A program made the position numbers and the translations under genes. From assembly GCA_001552895.1 (NCBI GenBank), contig KQ959659.1, positions 1 to 64,000 on the forward strand: DNA of 64,000 nucleotides. The letters are read 5' to 3'. Source of the stretch: Tissierellia bacterium KA00581. GTDB taxonomy: Bacteria > Bacillota > Clostridia > Tissierellales > Peptoniphilaceae. Below the pieces are notes generated by a model. The model had not been told where the DNA came from. It saw nothing but the letters and a program-made list of their open reading frames with translations, and did no database searches. Below are positions 16,750 through 25,437 of the stretch, piece by piece. Positions within the stretch are counted from its first letter, which is position 1. Each line of letters opens with the position of its first letter.

Positions 16750-17982
16750 ATGAAAAATATAGAATTATTAGCCCCCGCAGGTGATATAGAAAAATTAAAA
16801 ATGGCAATTGTTTATGGAGCAGATGCAGTTTATCTTGCTGGAGAGTCCTTTGGTCTTAGAAAAGCATCTAAAAATTTTACAAATGAACAATTAAAAGAAG
16901 CGACTGATTTTGTTCATAAAAATGGAAAAAAAATATACATAACATTAAATATAATTCCACATAATGATGATTTAGTTGGCCTTGAAGATTATGTTAAGAC
17001 TTTGGTAGAAATTGGTGTTGATGCTCTTATTGTGGCAGATGCTGGAATTTATTCTACAGTTCGTTCTGTAAGTAAAGAAATAGAAGTTCATTTAAGTACA
17101 CAGGCAAGTGTAACAAATTATAAAACTGTCAAATTTTGGCGTGATTTAGGCGTTAAAAGAATTGTACTTGCAAGAGAGTTGTCTTTAGAAGAAATTAATT
17201 TAATTCATAATAAAGTACCAGATGTAGATATTGAAGTTTTTGTACATGGAGCAATGTGTATTTCATATTCTGGAAGGTGTCTTTTAAGTAACTATATGTG
17301 TTCAAGAGATGCTAATAAAGGAGATTGTGCTCATGCTTGTAGGTGGAAATACAATTTAGTTGAAGAAAAAAGGCCGGGTGAATATTATCCTATAGAAGAG
17401 ACAAGTCAAGGAACGTTTATATATAATAGTAAAGATTTATGTATGTTAGATTCTCTTACAGATGTAATAAATGCAGGAGTTCATAGCCTTAAAATTGAAG
17501 GTAGAGTTAAAACACAATATTATGTTGCAACAGTTATAAGAAGTTATAGACTTATTCTTGATGCTATAGAAAATGGAAGTTATACTAAAGAAATGGCACA
17601 AAGACTTTTACTAGAAATAAAAAAAGCAAGTCATAGAGATTTTACAAAAGGATTTTATTACAAAAAGCCCGATGAAACAGATCAGCTTTACAACTCTAGC
17701 TCCTATATAAGAAATTATGATTTTGTAGGCTTAGTTTTAGATTATGATAAGAATACAAAAACCGCAACAATAGAGCAAAGAAATAGAATTTTTGTTGGAG
17801 ATGAGGTAGAAATTTTTGGCCCAAGAGATGGATTTGAAACTTTTAAAATAGAAAAAATGTATGATGATAATGATAAAGAAATTTCAGTTGCACCAAGAGC
17901 AAAACAAATTATAAAAATGCCATTACCATTTGAAGTAAAGCCTTGGGATATAATGAGAAAAAAATTAGATGAAAATAATTAA
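16750..17982 (+). CDS. Peptidase U32 family protein (tRNA hydroxylation type)
   Basis: 410 residues. The family signature is clear in EVFVHGAMCISYSGRCLLS (about 160-178), followed by a cysteine pattern at NKGDCAHACRW that suits a cluster or metal site. The N-terminal barrel begins ELLAPAGD. The Bacillus homologs YrrN/YrrO and E. coli TrhP act in prephenate-dependent 5-hydroxyuridine formation in tRNA; older annotation calls them collagenases. The neighbouring YrrM-like methyltransferase supports the tRNA role. Only one U32 gene is present here, while Bacillus has two. AGGAGG precedes the ATG. Confidence 0.88.
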   Translation: MKNIELLAPAGDIEKLKMAIVYGADAVYLAGESFGLRKASKNFTNEQLKEATDFVHKNGKKIYITLNIIPHNDDLVGLEDYVKTLVEIGVDALIVADAGIYSTVRSVSKEIEVHLSTQASVTNYKTVKFWRDLGVKRIVLARELSLEEINLIHNKVPDVDIEVFVHGAMCISYSGRCLLSNYMCSRDANKGDCAHACRWKYNLVEEKRPGEYYPIEETSQGTFIYNSKDLCMLDSLTDVINAGVHSLKIEGRVKTQYYVATVIRSYRLILDAIENGSYTKEMAQRLLLEIKKASHRDFTKGFYYKKPDETDQLYNSSSYIRNYDFVGLVLDYDKNTKTATIEQRNRIFVGDEVEIFGPRDGFETFKIEKMYDDNDKEISVAPRAKQIIKMPLPFEVKPWDIMRKKLDENN

Positions 17983-18005
17983 TTTTAAAAGTTACTTTTA
18001 TTTTG

Positions 18006-18052
18006 TAATGCACCCAAAGTCTTAAAAAGATTATGGGTGCATTTATTTTTTA
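18006..18052 (+). terminator. Intrinsic terminator after the U32 gene
   Basis: AATGCACCCA (18007-18016) pairs with TGGGTGCATT (18034-18043), followed by TATTTTTTAATTTT. Confidence 0.88.
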
Positions 18053-18066
18053 ATTTTATATAAAAC

Positions 18067-18095
18067 TTGTTATAGATTTATATATGTGTTAAAAT
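18067..18095 (+). promoter_or_regulatory. Promoter of the polysaccharide deacetylase gene
   Basis: TTGTTA (18067-18072), a 17-base spacer ending in TGTGT, and TAAAAT (18090-18095) lie 28 bases before the ATG. Confidence 0.65.
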
Positions 18096-18122
18096 AAGTG
18101 TGGTATTTATTAGGAGGTAGTT

Positions 18123-19130
18123 ATGGATTTTAAAAATGAAGATGATAAAAATAAAATAGATGAATATAAAATGAAAAAGAAAAAAGAAAATTTTGTTTTA
18201 ATTAGTGCAGTTTGTTTAGCTATAATTATTTTTTTATCTATAAACTATGCTTTAACAATTATACATGAAAATAAAACAAAAATAGCTATGAATAAAGAGC
18301 AGAATAAAGAAGAGGAAAATAAAAAAGATTTAACCAAAGATACAGATTCTAAAAATAATTCATCTAAAGATAAAACAGAAGATAAAGAAGATGTTTTAGA
18401 TTTATCTGAAAATGGTGGATTTTTGAAAAGCTCTGAAGATTACGCATACGATGCAAGTGAAATTAGAGAATATATACTTAGTAATAAAGAATATAATGGT
18501 GAAAAAAGAGTCTTTTTAACTTTTGATGATGGAGTAACTCCTGGAATTACAGATAAAGTTTTAGATATTTTAAAAGAAAATAATGTTCATGCAACTTTTT
18601 TTGTAGTTGGAAAAACTTTAAATAATGCAGCTAAACCTTACTTAGAAAGAGAACTTAAAGAAGGTAATGCTATAGCTATACATAGTTTTTCTCATGATTA
18701 TGCTAAACTTTATCCAAATAGAAATCCAGATGTTTCTGTAATAAAAGAAGAAGCAGAAAAAACATATACCAGATTAAAAGAACTTTTAGGAGAAAATTTT
18801 AAAACTAATGTTTGGAGATATCCTGGTGGACACCTTTCTTGGAAAGGACTTGATGGCGAAAATAATGCAGATGAAGCTTTGAAAAGTTTAGGACTTAACT
18901 GGATTGATTGGAACTGTCTATGTGGAGATGCAGAACCTTTAAAGACAAGACCAACAAATAAAGAAGAAATGATGAATTTTACTAAAAAATCTTTGATTTA
19001 TTGGAAACAAAAAGATGTTGTAGTTATCTTAATGCATGATGGAGTTGGAAAAAATTTAACTATTGAAACATTACCTGATATAATTGAGTATTTCAAATCA
19101 AATGGATATGAATTTGGAATTTTAAAATAG
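18123..19130 (+). CDS. Membrane-anchored polysaccharide deacetylase (NodB domain)
   Basis: 335 residues. One membrane segment (about 24-47) anchors it, a Lys/Glu/Asp-rich extracellular linker follows (50-95), then the NodB catalytic domain from about 128. The catalytic and metal residues are present: TFDDG with Asp135/Asp136, HSFSH with His187/His191, WRYPGGH, and LMHDG near the C-terminus. The family removes acetyl groups from peptidoglycan GlcNAc (lysozyme resistance) or other wall sugars; the actual substrate is not shown. AGGAGG precedes the ATG, and rmuC follows 8 bases later. Confidence 0.92.
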   Translation: MDFKNEDDKNKIDEYKMKKKKENFVLISAVCLAIIIFLSINYALTIIHENKTKIAMNKEQNKEEENKKDLTKDTDSKNNSSKDKTEDKEDVLDLSENGGFLKSSEDYAYDASEIREYILSNKEYNGEKRVFLTFDDGVTPGITDKVLDILKENNVHATFFVVGKTLNNAAKPYLERELKEGNAIAIHSFSHDYAKLYPNRNPDVSVIKEEAEKTYTRLKELLGENFKTNVWRYPGGHLSWKGLDGENNADEALKSLGLNWIDWNCLCGDAEPLKTRPTNKEEMMNFTKKSLIYWKQKDVVVILMHDGVGKNLTIETLPDIIEYFKSNGYEFGILK

Positions 19131-19138
19131 GAGGATAT

Positions 19139-20326
19139 ATGAATATACTACTTATTTTAATAATAATCTTTGTTGTTATTGATTTAATTTTACATTTTTT
19201 TACTTTAAGTAGAAAAAATAATCAGTTGTTAAATGATGAAGATTTATTAAAATTAAAACTTAATTTTTCACAGGAATTTAATAAACTTACTGAAAAATTA
19301 AATGTTAATAATGATAAATTACAAAATCAATTAACTGATTTTAAGTCATCTACAAATGAAAATATTTTAAAAGCTGGAAAAGATAATATAGATTCGATTT
19401 TTAATTTTAATAATAAACTTAGAAATGAACTAAAAGATGACTTTTTAAATTTAACTAAAGTTGTTGAAACTCGTCTTGATAAAATAAATGAAAGAGTTGA
19501 AATAAAACTTGAAAAAAATTTTGAAGATACTAAAAAAACTTTTAGTAATGTTATGCAAAGTTTAGCTCGTCTTGATGAAGCACAAAAAAAGATGGAATTT
19601 TTATCAAATAATGTTCAAAATTTAAACAATGTTTTGACAGATAAAAAAACACGTGGAATTTTTGGAGAAGTTCAGTTATATCAAATTTTAACAGCTGTAT
19701 TTGGTGAAAATAGCGAAATTTTTAAAAAACAATATAAACTTTCAAACGACTCTATTGCAGATGCTGTTATTTTTGCACCAAGTCCTGTTGGAACAATTTG
19801 TATAGATAGTAAATTTCCATTAGAAAATTATAAAAGATTATTTGATGAAAATGAAAATAAAATAGAAGCTGAAAAATTATTTGAACAAAATTTAAAAAAA
19901 CATATTGATGATATAGCATCAAAATATATAATAAAAAACGAAACAACAGATCAAGCTATTTTATTTTTACCAGCTGAAGCAATATTTGCACATATAAACG
20001 CATATAATTCAAAAATAGTAGAATATGCTTACAATAAAAGAGTGTGGATAACATCTCCTACAACTATGATGGCAATTTTAACAACTATTCAAGCTGTTTC
20101 ACAAAATTTAAAACAATCACAATATGCTCTTGAAATTCAAAAGGAATTAAATTTATTATCTGTAGAATTCGAAAGATATACTAAAAGATGGCAAGCTTTA
20201 GAAAAAGATATTAATAAAGTTAGCAAAGATGTTAAAGATATTTTTACAACATCTAGTAAAATTACTAAAAAATTTGATACAATTAAAAATGTTGATGGAA
20301 TAGAAATTAAAAAAATAGAAGAATAA
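19139..20326 (+). CDS. rmuC: DNA recombination protein RmuC
   Basis: 395 residues. An N-terminal membrane segment (about 1-20) is followed by a long coiled coil (30-150) and the RmuC domain (GIFGEVQL, CIDSKFPLENY, FLPAEAIFAHINAY, WITSPTTMMAIL). The family limits inversion at short inverted repeats, through a nuclease-like fold. AGGAGG lies before the ATG, 8 bases after the deacetylase gene. Confidence 0.92.
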   Translation: MNILLILIIIFVVIDLILHFFTLSRKNNQLLNDEDLLKLKLNFSQEFNKLTEKLNVNNDKLQNQLTDFKSSTNENILKAGKDNIDSIFNFNNKLRNELKDDFLNLTKVVETRLDKINERVEIKLEKNFEDTKKTFSNVMQSLARLDEAQKKMEFLSNNVQNLNNVLTDKKTRGIFGEVQLYQILTAVFGENSEIFKKQYKLSNDSIADAVIFAPSPVGTICIDSKFPLENYKRLFDENENKIEAEKLFEQNLKKHIDDIASKYIIKNETTDQAILFLPAEAIFAHINAYNSKIVEYAYNKRVWITSPTTMMAILTTIQAVSQNLKQSQYALEIQKELNLLSVEFERYTKRWQALEKDINKVSKDVKDIFTTSSKITKKFDTIKNVDGIEIKKIEE

Positions 20327-20344
20327 AAGTTCTTCTATTTTTTT
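20311..20344 (+). terminator. Intrinsic terminator overlapping the rmuC stop
   Basis: AAATAGAAGAA (20313-20323) pairs with TTCTTCTATTT (20330-20340) and runs into a T stretch. The left arm lies in the last rmuC codons. Confidence 0.85.
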
Positions 20345-20556
20345 AGTTAATATAGAATATATAATTGTAAAAAAACTACTATAAACTTAATTGCGATTAA
20401 ATAATAATTAACTATAAAAAATTTAATTTTACATATTATTTAGTAGTATTAAAGTTATCAAAAAAGAAAATTTAATTTAAAAATTATTTAATATTGTTAA
20501 AAACATCAAATATTAAAACTTATATACTTTAAAAAAAATAAAAATTTGTTTTTTTG

Positions 20557-20585
20557 TTGAAAAAAAATTAAAAATGTGTTAATAT
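20557..20585 (+). promoter_or_regulatory. Promoter of the iron locus
   Basis: TTGAAA (20557-20562), 17 bases, TAATAT (20580-20585). The predicted start near 20592 leaves a leader of about 110 bases. Confidence 0.65.
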
Positions 20586-20610
20586 ATTACTGATGATTTT
20601 TATTGTCAAT

Positions 20611-20641
20611 TTTAGTGTTCGTTTTTCTTATGGACACTAAA
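20611..20641 (+). promoter_or_regulatory. Stem-loop in the 5' leader of the FTR1 gene
   Basis: TTTAGTGTTC and GGACACTAAA pair over 10 positions (one G-T wobble) around an 11-base loop. No T run follows, so it is not a plain terminator. It may be an operator or an RNA control element for the iron genes. Confidence 0.5.
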
Positions 20642-20704
20642 CTTTTGCAATTTGTATGATATACATTATCTTTATCAATTCATTACATATTGGAGGTGAT
20701 TGTT

Positions 20705-22012
20705 ATAAAAAAGAGAGTGTTTTCATTATTAATGCTAATTATAACAGTTCTTTTCTCTTTTAATTTTGGTTCTTTTACAAATGCAAAAGTTGAAAAGAAA
20801 AAGTATAGTAATTGGCAAGAGGTTGCTAAAGATATGCACGCTAAGTTTACAGAAGCTAAGCAATTTGCTGATAAGAAGGAATTTAAGCAAGCATATCAAG
20901 CTATGAATTCAGCATACTTTGATTATTATGAAGTTCAAGGTTTTGAAAAAAACGTAATGGTTGCAATTTCAAATAATAGAGTTACAGAAATAGAATCTGC
21001 TTTTAGAGATATTAAGCACGCATTTTTAGGAAACACATCAAAAACAGTTGATGATCTTAAAAAGGCAATAGATGAACTTGATATGAAAGTTTATAAAGAT
21101 GCTTTAGTACTTGATAAAGTTATTTCTAAATCTGCTCCCGATACAGAAGGAAAAGTTGTATTTGGTAATGCTGAGATAAAAAAAGGTGATGAACAAGGTA
21201 AAAATATACAAGACTTTTTAACATCTTTTGGACTTATGCTTAGAGAAGGTCTAGAAGCTATTTTAGTTTGTGTAGCAATTATTGCTTATCTTATTAAAAC
21301 TGGAAATAAGAACCTTTGTAAATCAGTTTATCTTGGAATGGGAGCGGCTGTTTTGTGTAGTTTTGCTTTAGCAGTTGTTATAGATTATTTACTTGGTGGA
21401 ATAGCACAAGAATTACTTGAAGGATATACAATGTTCCTTGCAGTTATAGTGTTGTTCTATGTTAGTAACTGGATTTTATCCAAGTCTGAAGAACATGCTT
21501 GGGAAAGTTATATTCAATCTAAAGTTCAAAAATCAATAGATAATAAAAATAAATGGACTTTAGTTTTTGCGGCATTTCTAGCTGTTTTAAGAGAAGGTGC
21601 TGAACTTATATTATTCTATAAGGCAGCATTTACAGGAGGAACAAAATTAATTTATCCTGTTGGAGGATTTATTGTAGCCTCTATTGTATTGGTAGCTATA
21701 TTTTTAATATTCAGATTTACTTCTGTTAAGTTACCACTTAAACCATTTTTCTTATTCACAAGTATTTTATTATACTTAATGTGTATATCATTTATGGGTA
21801 AAGGTGTTGTTGAACTTACAGAAGCTGGTATTATTTCTGGTGCTACTGTAATTCCAGCAATGAATGGTTGGAGTATTCCTATCTTAAATGTTTATGATAG
21901 GGCAGAAACATTAATCCCACAATTAATGTTAGTAGTAATTACAGTGTGGATACTTTTAGGACATTATTTTAATCTTAAAAAGATAAAGAAAAATAATTCA
22001 AAAACAAATTAG
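20705..22012 (+). CDS. FTR1 family high-affinity iron permease, non-canonical ATA start
   Basis: About 435 residues from an ATA codon. GGAGGTGAT (20692-20700) is the ribosome site. The TTG at 20690 overlaps it and the GTG at 20696 lies inside it; ATA at 20705 has ideal spacing and yields MKKRVFSLLMLI, a normal signal peptide start. An extracytoplasmic domain (about 28-150) precedes seven or so membrane helices. The two REGLE-type iron motifs are REGLE (about 180-184) and REGAE (about 296-300). The family imports iron across the membrane, in partnership with P19-type lipoproteins and, in Campylobacter, the same neighbours. It is the first gene of the iron locus. Confidence 0.88.
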   Translation: MKKRVFSLLMLIITVLFSFNFGSFTNAKVEKKKYSNWQEVAKDMHAKFTEAKQFADKKEFKQAYQAMNSAYFDYYEVQGFEKNVMVAISNNRVTEIESAFRDIKHAFLGNTSKTVDDLKKAIDELDMKVYKDALVLDKVISKSAPDTEGKVVFGNAEIKKGDEQGKNIQDFLTSFGLMLREGLEAILVCVAIIAYLIKTGNKNLCKSVYLGMGAAVLCSFALAVVIDYLLGGIAQELLEGYTMFLAVIVLFYVSNWILSKSEEHAWESYIQSKVQKSIDNKNKWTLVFAAFLAVLREGAELILFYKAAFTGGTKLIYPVGGFIVASIVLVAIFLIFRFTSVKLPLKPFFLFTSILLYLMCISFMGKGVVELTEAGIISGATVIPAMNGWSIPILNVYDRAETLIPQLMLVVITVWILLGHYFNLKKIKKNNSKTN

Positions 22013-22024
22013 GAGGAAATTATT

Positions 22025-22738
22025 ATGAAAAAATCAAAAATGGTTGTAACATTAGCTTTATTAGCTTCAGTAGGTTTGGTTGGATGCCAAAAAAATGATA
22101 CTGCAAAATTAAATGAGTTACAAAAACAAGTTGAAGAAAAAGACAAAAAAATTAGCGAATTAACTGAAAAGTTAAAAGATGCTGGTGAAGATGACGAAGA
22201 AGAAGCAGAAGCTCCTGGTGAATCAGGATTTAAAGAAATTAATATTGGTGAAGAAACAATAGTTGGACCTTTCCAAGTTGCAGCTGTTTATTTCCAAGGT
22301 GTTGATATGATTCCTGAAGGAAAACAACCAAGTGCTGCTGAATCTGATATGCACTTAGAAGCAGATATACATCTTAAGAGAGAAGATGCTAAAAAATATG
22401 GTTTTGGTAATGGAAAAGAAGTTTGGCCAGCATATTTGAATGTAAACTATAAAGTTTTAAAAGATGGTAAAGAAGTTACTTCTGGATCAATGATGCCTAT
22501 GAACGCTGATGATGGTGCTCACTATGGTGTAAACATTAAAAAAGATGTAATAAAAGTTGGTAAATATAAATTACTTATCGAATTCCAACCTTCAGGAGAT
22601 TATTTACTTCATACTGATGAAGAAACTGGTGTTCCTGTTGTTAAAGAAGGCGGAAAAGAAGCTGCTGCTAAATATTTCCAAAAACAAAGTGTTGAATTTG
22701 ATTGGGATTATACAGGAGAACAATTACAAAATAGATAA
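22025..22738 (+). CDS. P19/Tp34-like iron-transport lipoprotein
   Basis: 237 residues. A lipoprotein signal with LVGC (Cys21) is followed by a coiled, acidic linker (25-70) and the Fe2+-transport (P19/Tp34) domain. Candidate metal ligands are in SDMHLEADIHL and in the Met/His cluster GSMMPMNADDGAHYG. P19 of Campylobacter binds copper and iron outside the membrane and works with the FTR1 permease, encoded 12 bases upstream here. GGAGG precedes the ATG. It would be anchored to the outer face of the membrane. Confidence 0.9.
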   Translation: MKKSKMVVTLALLASVGLVGCQKNDTAKLNELQKQVEEKDKKISELTEKLKDAGEDDEEEAEAPGESGFKEINIGEETIVGPFQVAAVYFQGVDMIPEGKQPSAAESDMHLEADIHLKREDAKKYGFGNGKEVWPAYLNVNYKVLKDGKEVTSGSMMPMNADDGAHYGVNIKKDVIKVGKYKLLIEFQPSGDYLLHTDEETGVPVVKEGGKEAAAKYFQKQSVEFDWDYTGEQLQNR

Positions 22739-22762
22739 TAATATTTAATATTTTTAAAAGTC

Positions 22763-22795
22763 AAAACCTCTCTTAATATAAGAGAGGCTTTGGCA
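22763..22795 (+). terminator. Hairpin after the P19-like gene, possible partial terminator
   Basis: CCTCTCTTA (22767-22775) pairs with TAAGAGAGG (22779-22787) around ATA. The following tail CTTTGGCATATTTT is poor in T, so it may only reduce expression of the downstream genes or protect the upstream mRNA. Confidence 0.55.
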
Positions 22796-22821
22796 TATTT
22801 TAAGGAAATGAGGTTTTTAGT

Positions 22822-24147
22822 TTGGGAAAATTTTTTATTGATATAATTTTTACAACATGTACATTTTGCTTTTTCTTTGGGCTTGTTTTATCTTTTCTTA
22901 AGAAGAATAATTCTTTAGTAAATAAAATAATTTCTTTATCTATTTTGTTTATTGGGATAATTTTAGGAATTTATATACACGTTTTAAGAATAAAAAATAA
23001 AAAAGAAATGGTTCATACTGTTGCTAAGCTAAATAGATATGTATTAATTTTAATTTTTATTTCTTTCATTGTAATGTCTTTAATTTTGATTTTCAGAGGA
23101 TTTTTAAAAAACAAAAAAATTTCTAATGTTTTAAATACATCAATTTTAACATTTATGTTTATTGCTATAGCTTCTATGTTATATCTTATAATACCTAGAC
23201 TACTTACTCAATCTATGGAATTTATTGCTTTTGGTGAAGATTCTGTTAGTACAATGACTTTGTTTAGAGTTGGAGGATATATACTAGGAGTTTTAGTTAG
23301 TATTATTCTTGTGATTTCTATATATAAATTTTTAATAAGATGTAATAAAAAAGAATATCTTTTTATGTTTATTGTTATATTTTTAAATGCTTTTTTTGAA
23401 TATTTTATAAGAGGTATTTCAGCTATTGTTAGACTTAAACAATATTTAAAAAAAGATTTTAATATGGGACCTATACTTACAGAAAAAAGCAGAATTTTTG
23501 GAATAAAAGCTTTTGATATAATGATTTTTGAATCGAAAAGTGATATTTATTTAATAATATCATCTTTTGTTATAATACTTATAGGATGTATATTTTTTAT
23601 ATGTTCAAATAGAAAAATTACAACTATATTTGAAACTAAAGCAAAATATAGAAAAGAAAAATGGCGTCTTATAGTAAATAGAAGATGGGCATATTCTTCA
23701 ATTTTCTTTGCATTGCTTTCAGTTTTTTCTGTTACTTACTTAAATTATATATTGACAAAACCTGTTGAATTAACAAAAGCACAACCTTACCAAGAAGAAG
23801 GAAATAATATAATTGTACCTCTTAATGAGGTTGAAGATGGACATTTGCATAGATTTTCATATAAGGTTGATGGTCATGATGTTAGGTTTATCGTTGTAAA
23901 AAAACCAAATAGTTCATCTTATGGAGTAGGACTTGATGCTTGTCAAATTTGTGGTGTGGCAGGATATTTTGAAAGAAAAAACGACATTGTTTGTAAAAGA
24001 TGTGATGTTGTTATGAATAAGGCAACAATAGGATTTAAGGGTGGATGCAACCCTATTCCGTTTGAATATAAAATTAAAAATTCTAAAATAATAATAGATA
24101 AAAAAGTTTTAGAAAAAGAAAAAGAAAGATTTCCAATAGGTGATTAG
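22822..24147 (+). CDS. DUF2318 family membrane protein of iron loci
   Basis: 441 residues, TTG start after GAGGT. About eight membrane helices occupy residues 1-315, then an extracellular domain of about 110 residues carries a cysteine pattern: CQICG, later CKRC and a final single Cys in GGCNPIPF. The domain matches the DUF2318 type found in Campylobacter p19/ftr1 clusters and probably binds a cluster or metal, with a redox role in iron uptake. It overlaps the next permease gene by 8 bases. Confidence 0.82.
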   Translation: MGKFFIDIIFTTCTFCFFFGLVLSFLKKNNSLVNKIISLSILFIGIILGIYIHVLRIKNKKEMVHTVAKLNRYVLILIFISFIVMSLILIFRGFLKNKKISNVLNTSILTFMFIAIASMLYLIIPRLLTQSMEFIAFGEDSVSTMTLFRVGGYILGVLVSIILVISIYKFLIRCNKKEYLFMFIVIFLNAFFEYFIRGISAIVRLKQYLKKDFNMGPILTEKSRIFGIKAFDIMIFESKSDIYLIISSFVIILIGCIFFICSNRKITTIFETKAKYRKEKWRLIVNRRWAYSSIFFALLSVFSVTYLNYILTKPVELTKAQPYQEEGNNIIVPLNEVEDGHLHRFSYKVDGHDVRFIVVKKPNSSSYGVGLDACQICGVAGYFERKNDIVCKRCDVVMNKATIGFKGGCNPIPFEYKIKNSKIIIDKKVLEKEKERFPIGD

Positions 24148-25429
24148 TATGTTTTGGAGAATGGTTTTTGGAACTGTAATTAGACAAAGAAAAAAAATGT
24201 TTATGATAGCATTTACTATAGCACTTGGAGTATCACTTGCAACTGCTATGCTTAATGTAATGTTAGGCGTTGGTGATAAAGTTAATAAAGAGCTTAAAAC
24301 TTACGGTGCTAATATAAATGTTGTTTCTAAGGATGCTTCTTTGATTTCTGATTTATATGAAATGGAAAATAAAGAAGATTCTAATAGTAAAAAATATTTA
24401 AAAGAGGAAGATTTACCAAAGATAAAACAAATTTTTTGGGGATTTTCTATAGTTGATTTTACTCCATATTTGGAAAAATATGTTGTTGTTAATGATCAAA
24501 AATCTAAGTTTATAGGAACTTGGTTTAATAAGCATATGGAGTTAACCACTGGAGAAAAGATAGATACAGGTATGAAAAATCTAAAAAATTGGTGGAAGAT
24601 AAAAGGTAACTGGCTTACTGAAGATGATAAAGATTCAGTAATGTTAGGAAGTCTTATTGCTGGTAAAAATTCTATAAAAGTTGGAGATAGTATTGAAGTA
24701 AAATTTTTAGATAAAAAGGTTAAATACAAGGTTAAAGGTATTTTTGAATCTGGTGGGAATGAAGATTTAAATATATTTACCAATTTAAAGACAGCTCAAG
24801 ATTTATTTGGAGTTGAAGGAAAAATTTCAAGTATTGAAGTTTCAGCACTTACAACACCTGATAATGAGCTTGCTAAAAAAGCAACAAGAGCTCCTAATAC
24901 TTTAACACCAACAGAATATGAAACTTGGTATTGTACTGCTTATGTAAGTTCTATTTGTTATCAAATTCAAGAAGTTGTTGAAGATAGTGTTGCTAAACCG
25001 ATAAGACAAGTTGCTGAATCAGAAGGAAAAATTTTAGATAAAACAAAGCTTCTTATGATTTTAATAACAGCACTTAGCTCGGTAGGATCAGCTCTTGGAA
25101 TTTCTAATCTTGTTACTGCAACTGTTATGGAAAAAAGTCAAGAAATTGGTCTTATAAAAGCTATAGGAGGTAGTACTATAAGAATTATTTTATTGATACT
25201 TACAGAAATAGTTATAACAGGAATCTTAGGTGGTATAGCAGGATATTTTATAGGACTTGGTTTTACACAAATTATAGGATTTAGTATATTTGGTTCATAT
25301 ATTATTCCAGCTGTAATGGTTATACCGATAGATATTGCATTGGTTATTGGAGTTTCTCTAATAGGAAGTATACCAGCTATAAATTATCTATTTAAACTTA
25401 AACCTACAGAAGTTCTTCATGGAAGGTAG
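24140..25429 (+). CDS. ABC transporter permease (FtsX/MacB type), iron locus
   Basis: 429 residues. One N-terminal helix, a large extracytoplasmic domain (about 45-300) and three C-terminal helices form the FtsX/MacB layout. MEKSQEIGLIKAIGGS is the family's coupling segment. The start overlaps the DUF2318 gene by 8 bases, with the second permease 8 bases downstream. In Campylobacter the homologous permeases lie between DUF2318 and an ATPase. MacB-type systems use ATP to drive work outside the membrane rather than to carry a substrate through it, so a mechanical or chaperone role on P19 or the flavoprotein is an inference. Confidence 0.87.
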   Translation: MISMFWRMVFGTVIRQRKKMFMIAFTIALGVSLATAMLNVMLGVGDKVNKELKTYGANINVVSKDASLISDLYEMENKEDSNSKKYLKEEDLPKIKQIFWGFSIVDFTPYLEKYVVVNDQKSKFIGTWFNKHMELTTGEKIDTGMKNLKNWWKIKGNWLTEDDKDSVMLGSLIAGKNSIKVGDSIEVKFLDKKVKYKVKGIFESGGNEDLNIFTNLKTAQDLFGVEGKISSIEVSALTTPDNELAKKATRAPNTLTPTEYETWYCTAYVSSICYQIQEVVEDSVAKPIRQVAESEGKILDKTKLLMILITALSSVGSALGISNLVTATVMEKSQEIGLIKAIGGSTIRIILLILTEIVITGILGGIAGYFIGLGFTQIIGFSIFGSYIIPAVMVIPIDIALVIGVSLIGSIPAINYLFKLKPTEVLHGR

Positions 25430-25437
25430 GATTTAAA

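Larger units (their letters stand above)
20327..20689 (+). other. 363-base A/T-rich intergenic region before the iron locus
   Basis: No gene was found. It holds the rmuC terminator tail, a copy of the intergenic motif ending ATTAAAGTTATCAAAA (20432-20470), the FTR1 promoter (20557-20585) and a leader with a stem-loop (20611-20641). An imperfect dyad TGATGATTTTTATTGTCA at about 20591-20608 lies at the likely start site; it is not a good match to a standard Fur box. Confidence 0.6.

Noticed and set aside
20591-20608. Fur box at the iron locus promoter
   Set aside because: The dyad TGATGATTTTTATTGTCA has the wrong spacing and several mismatches to the usual 7-1-7 pattern; kept only as a note.
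22557-22748. Small frame inside the P19-like gene
   Set aside because: It is an out-of-frame overlap of a well-supported gene with no ribosome site.
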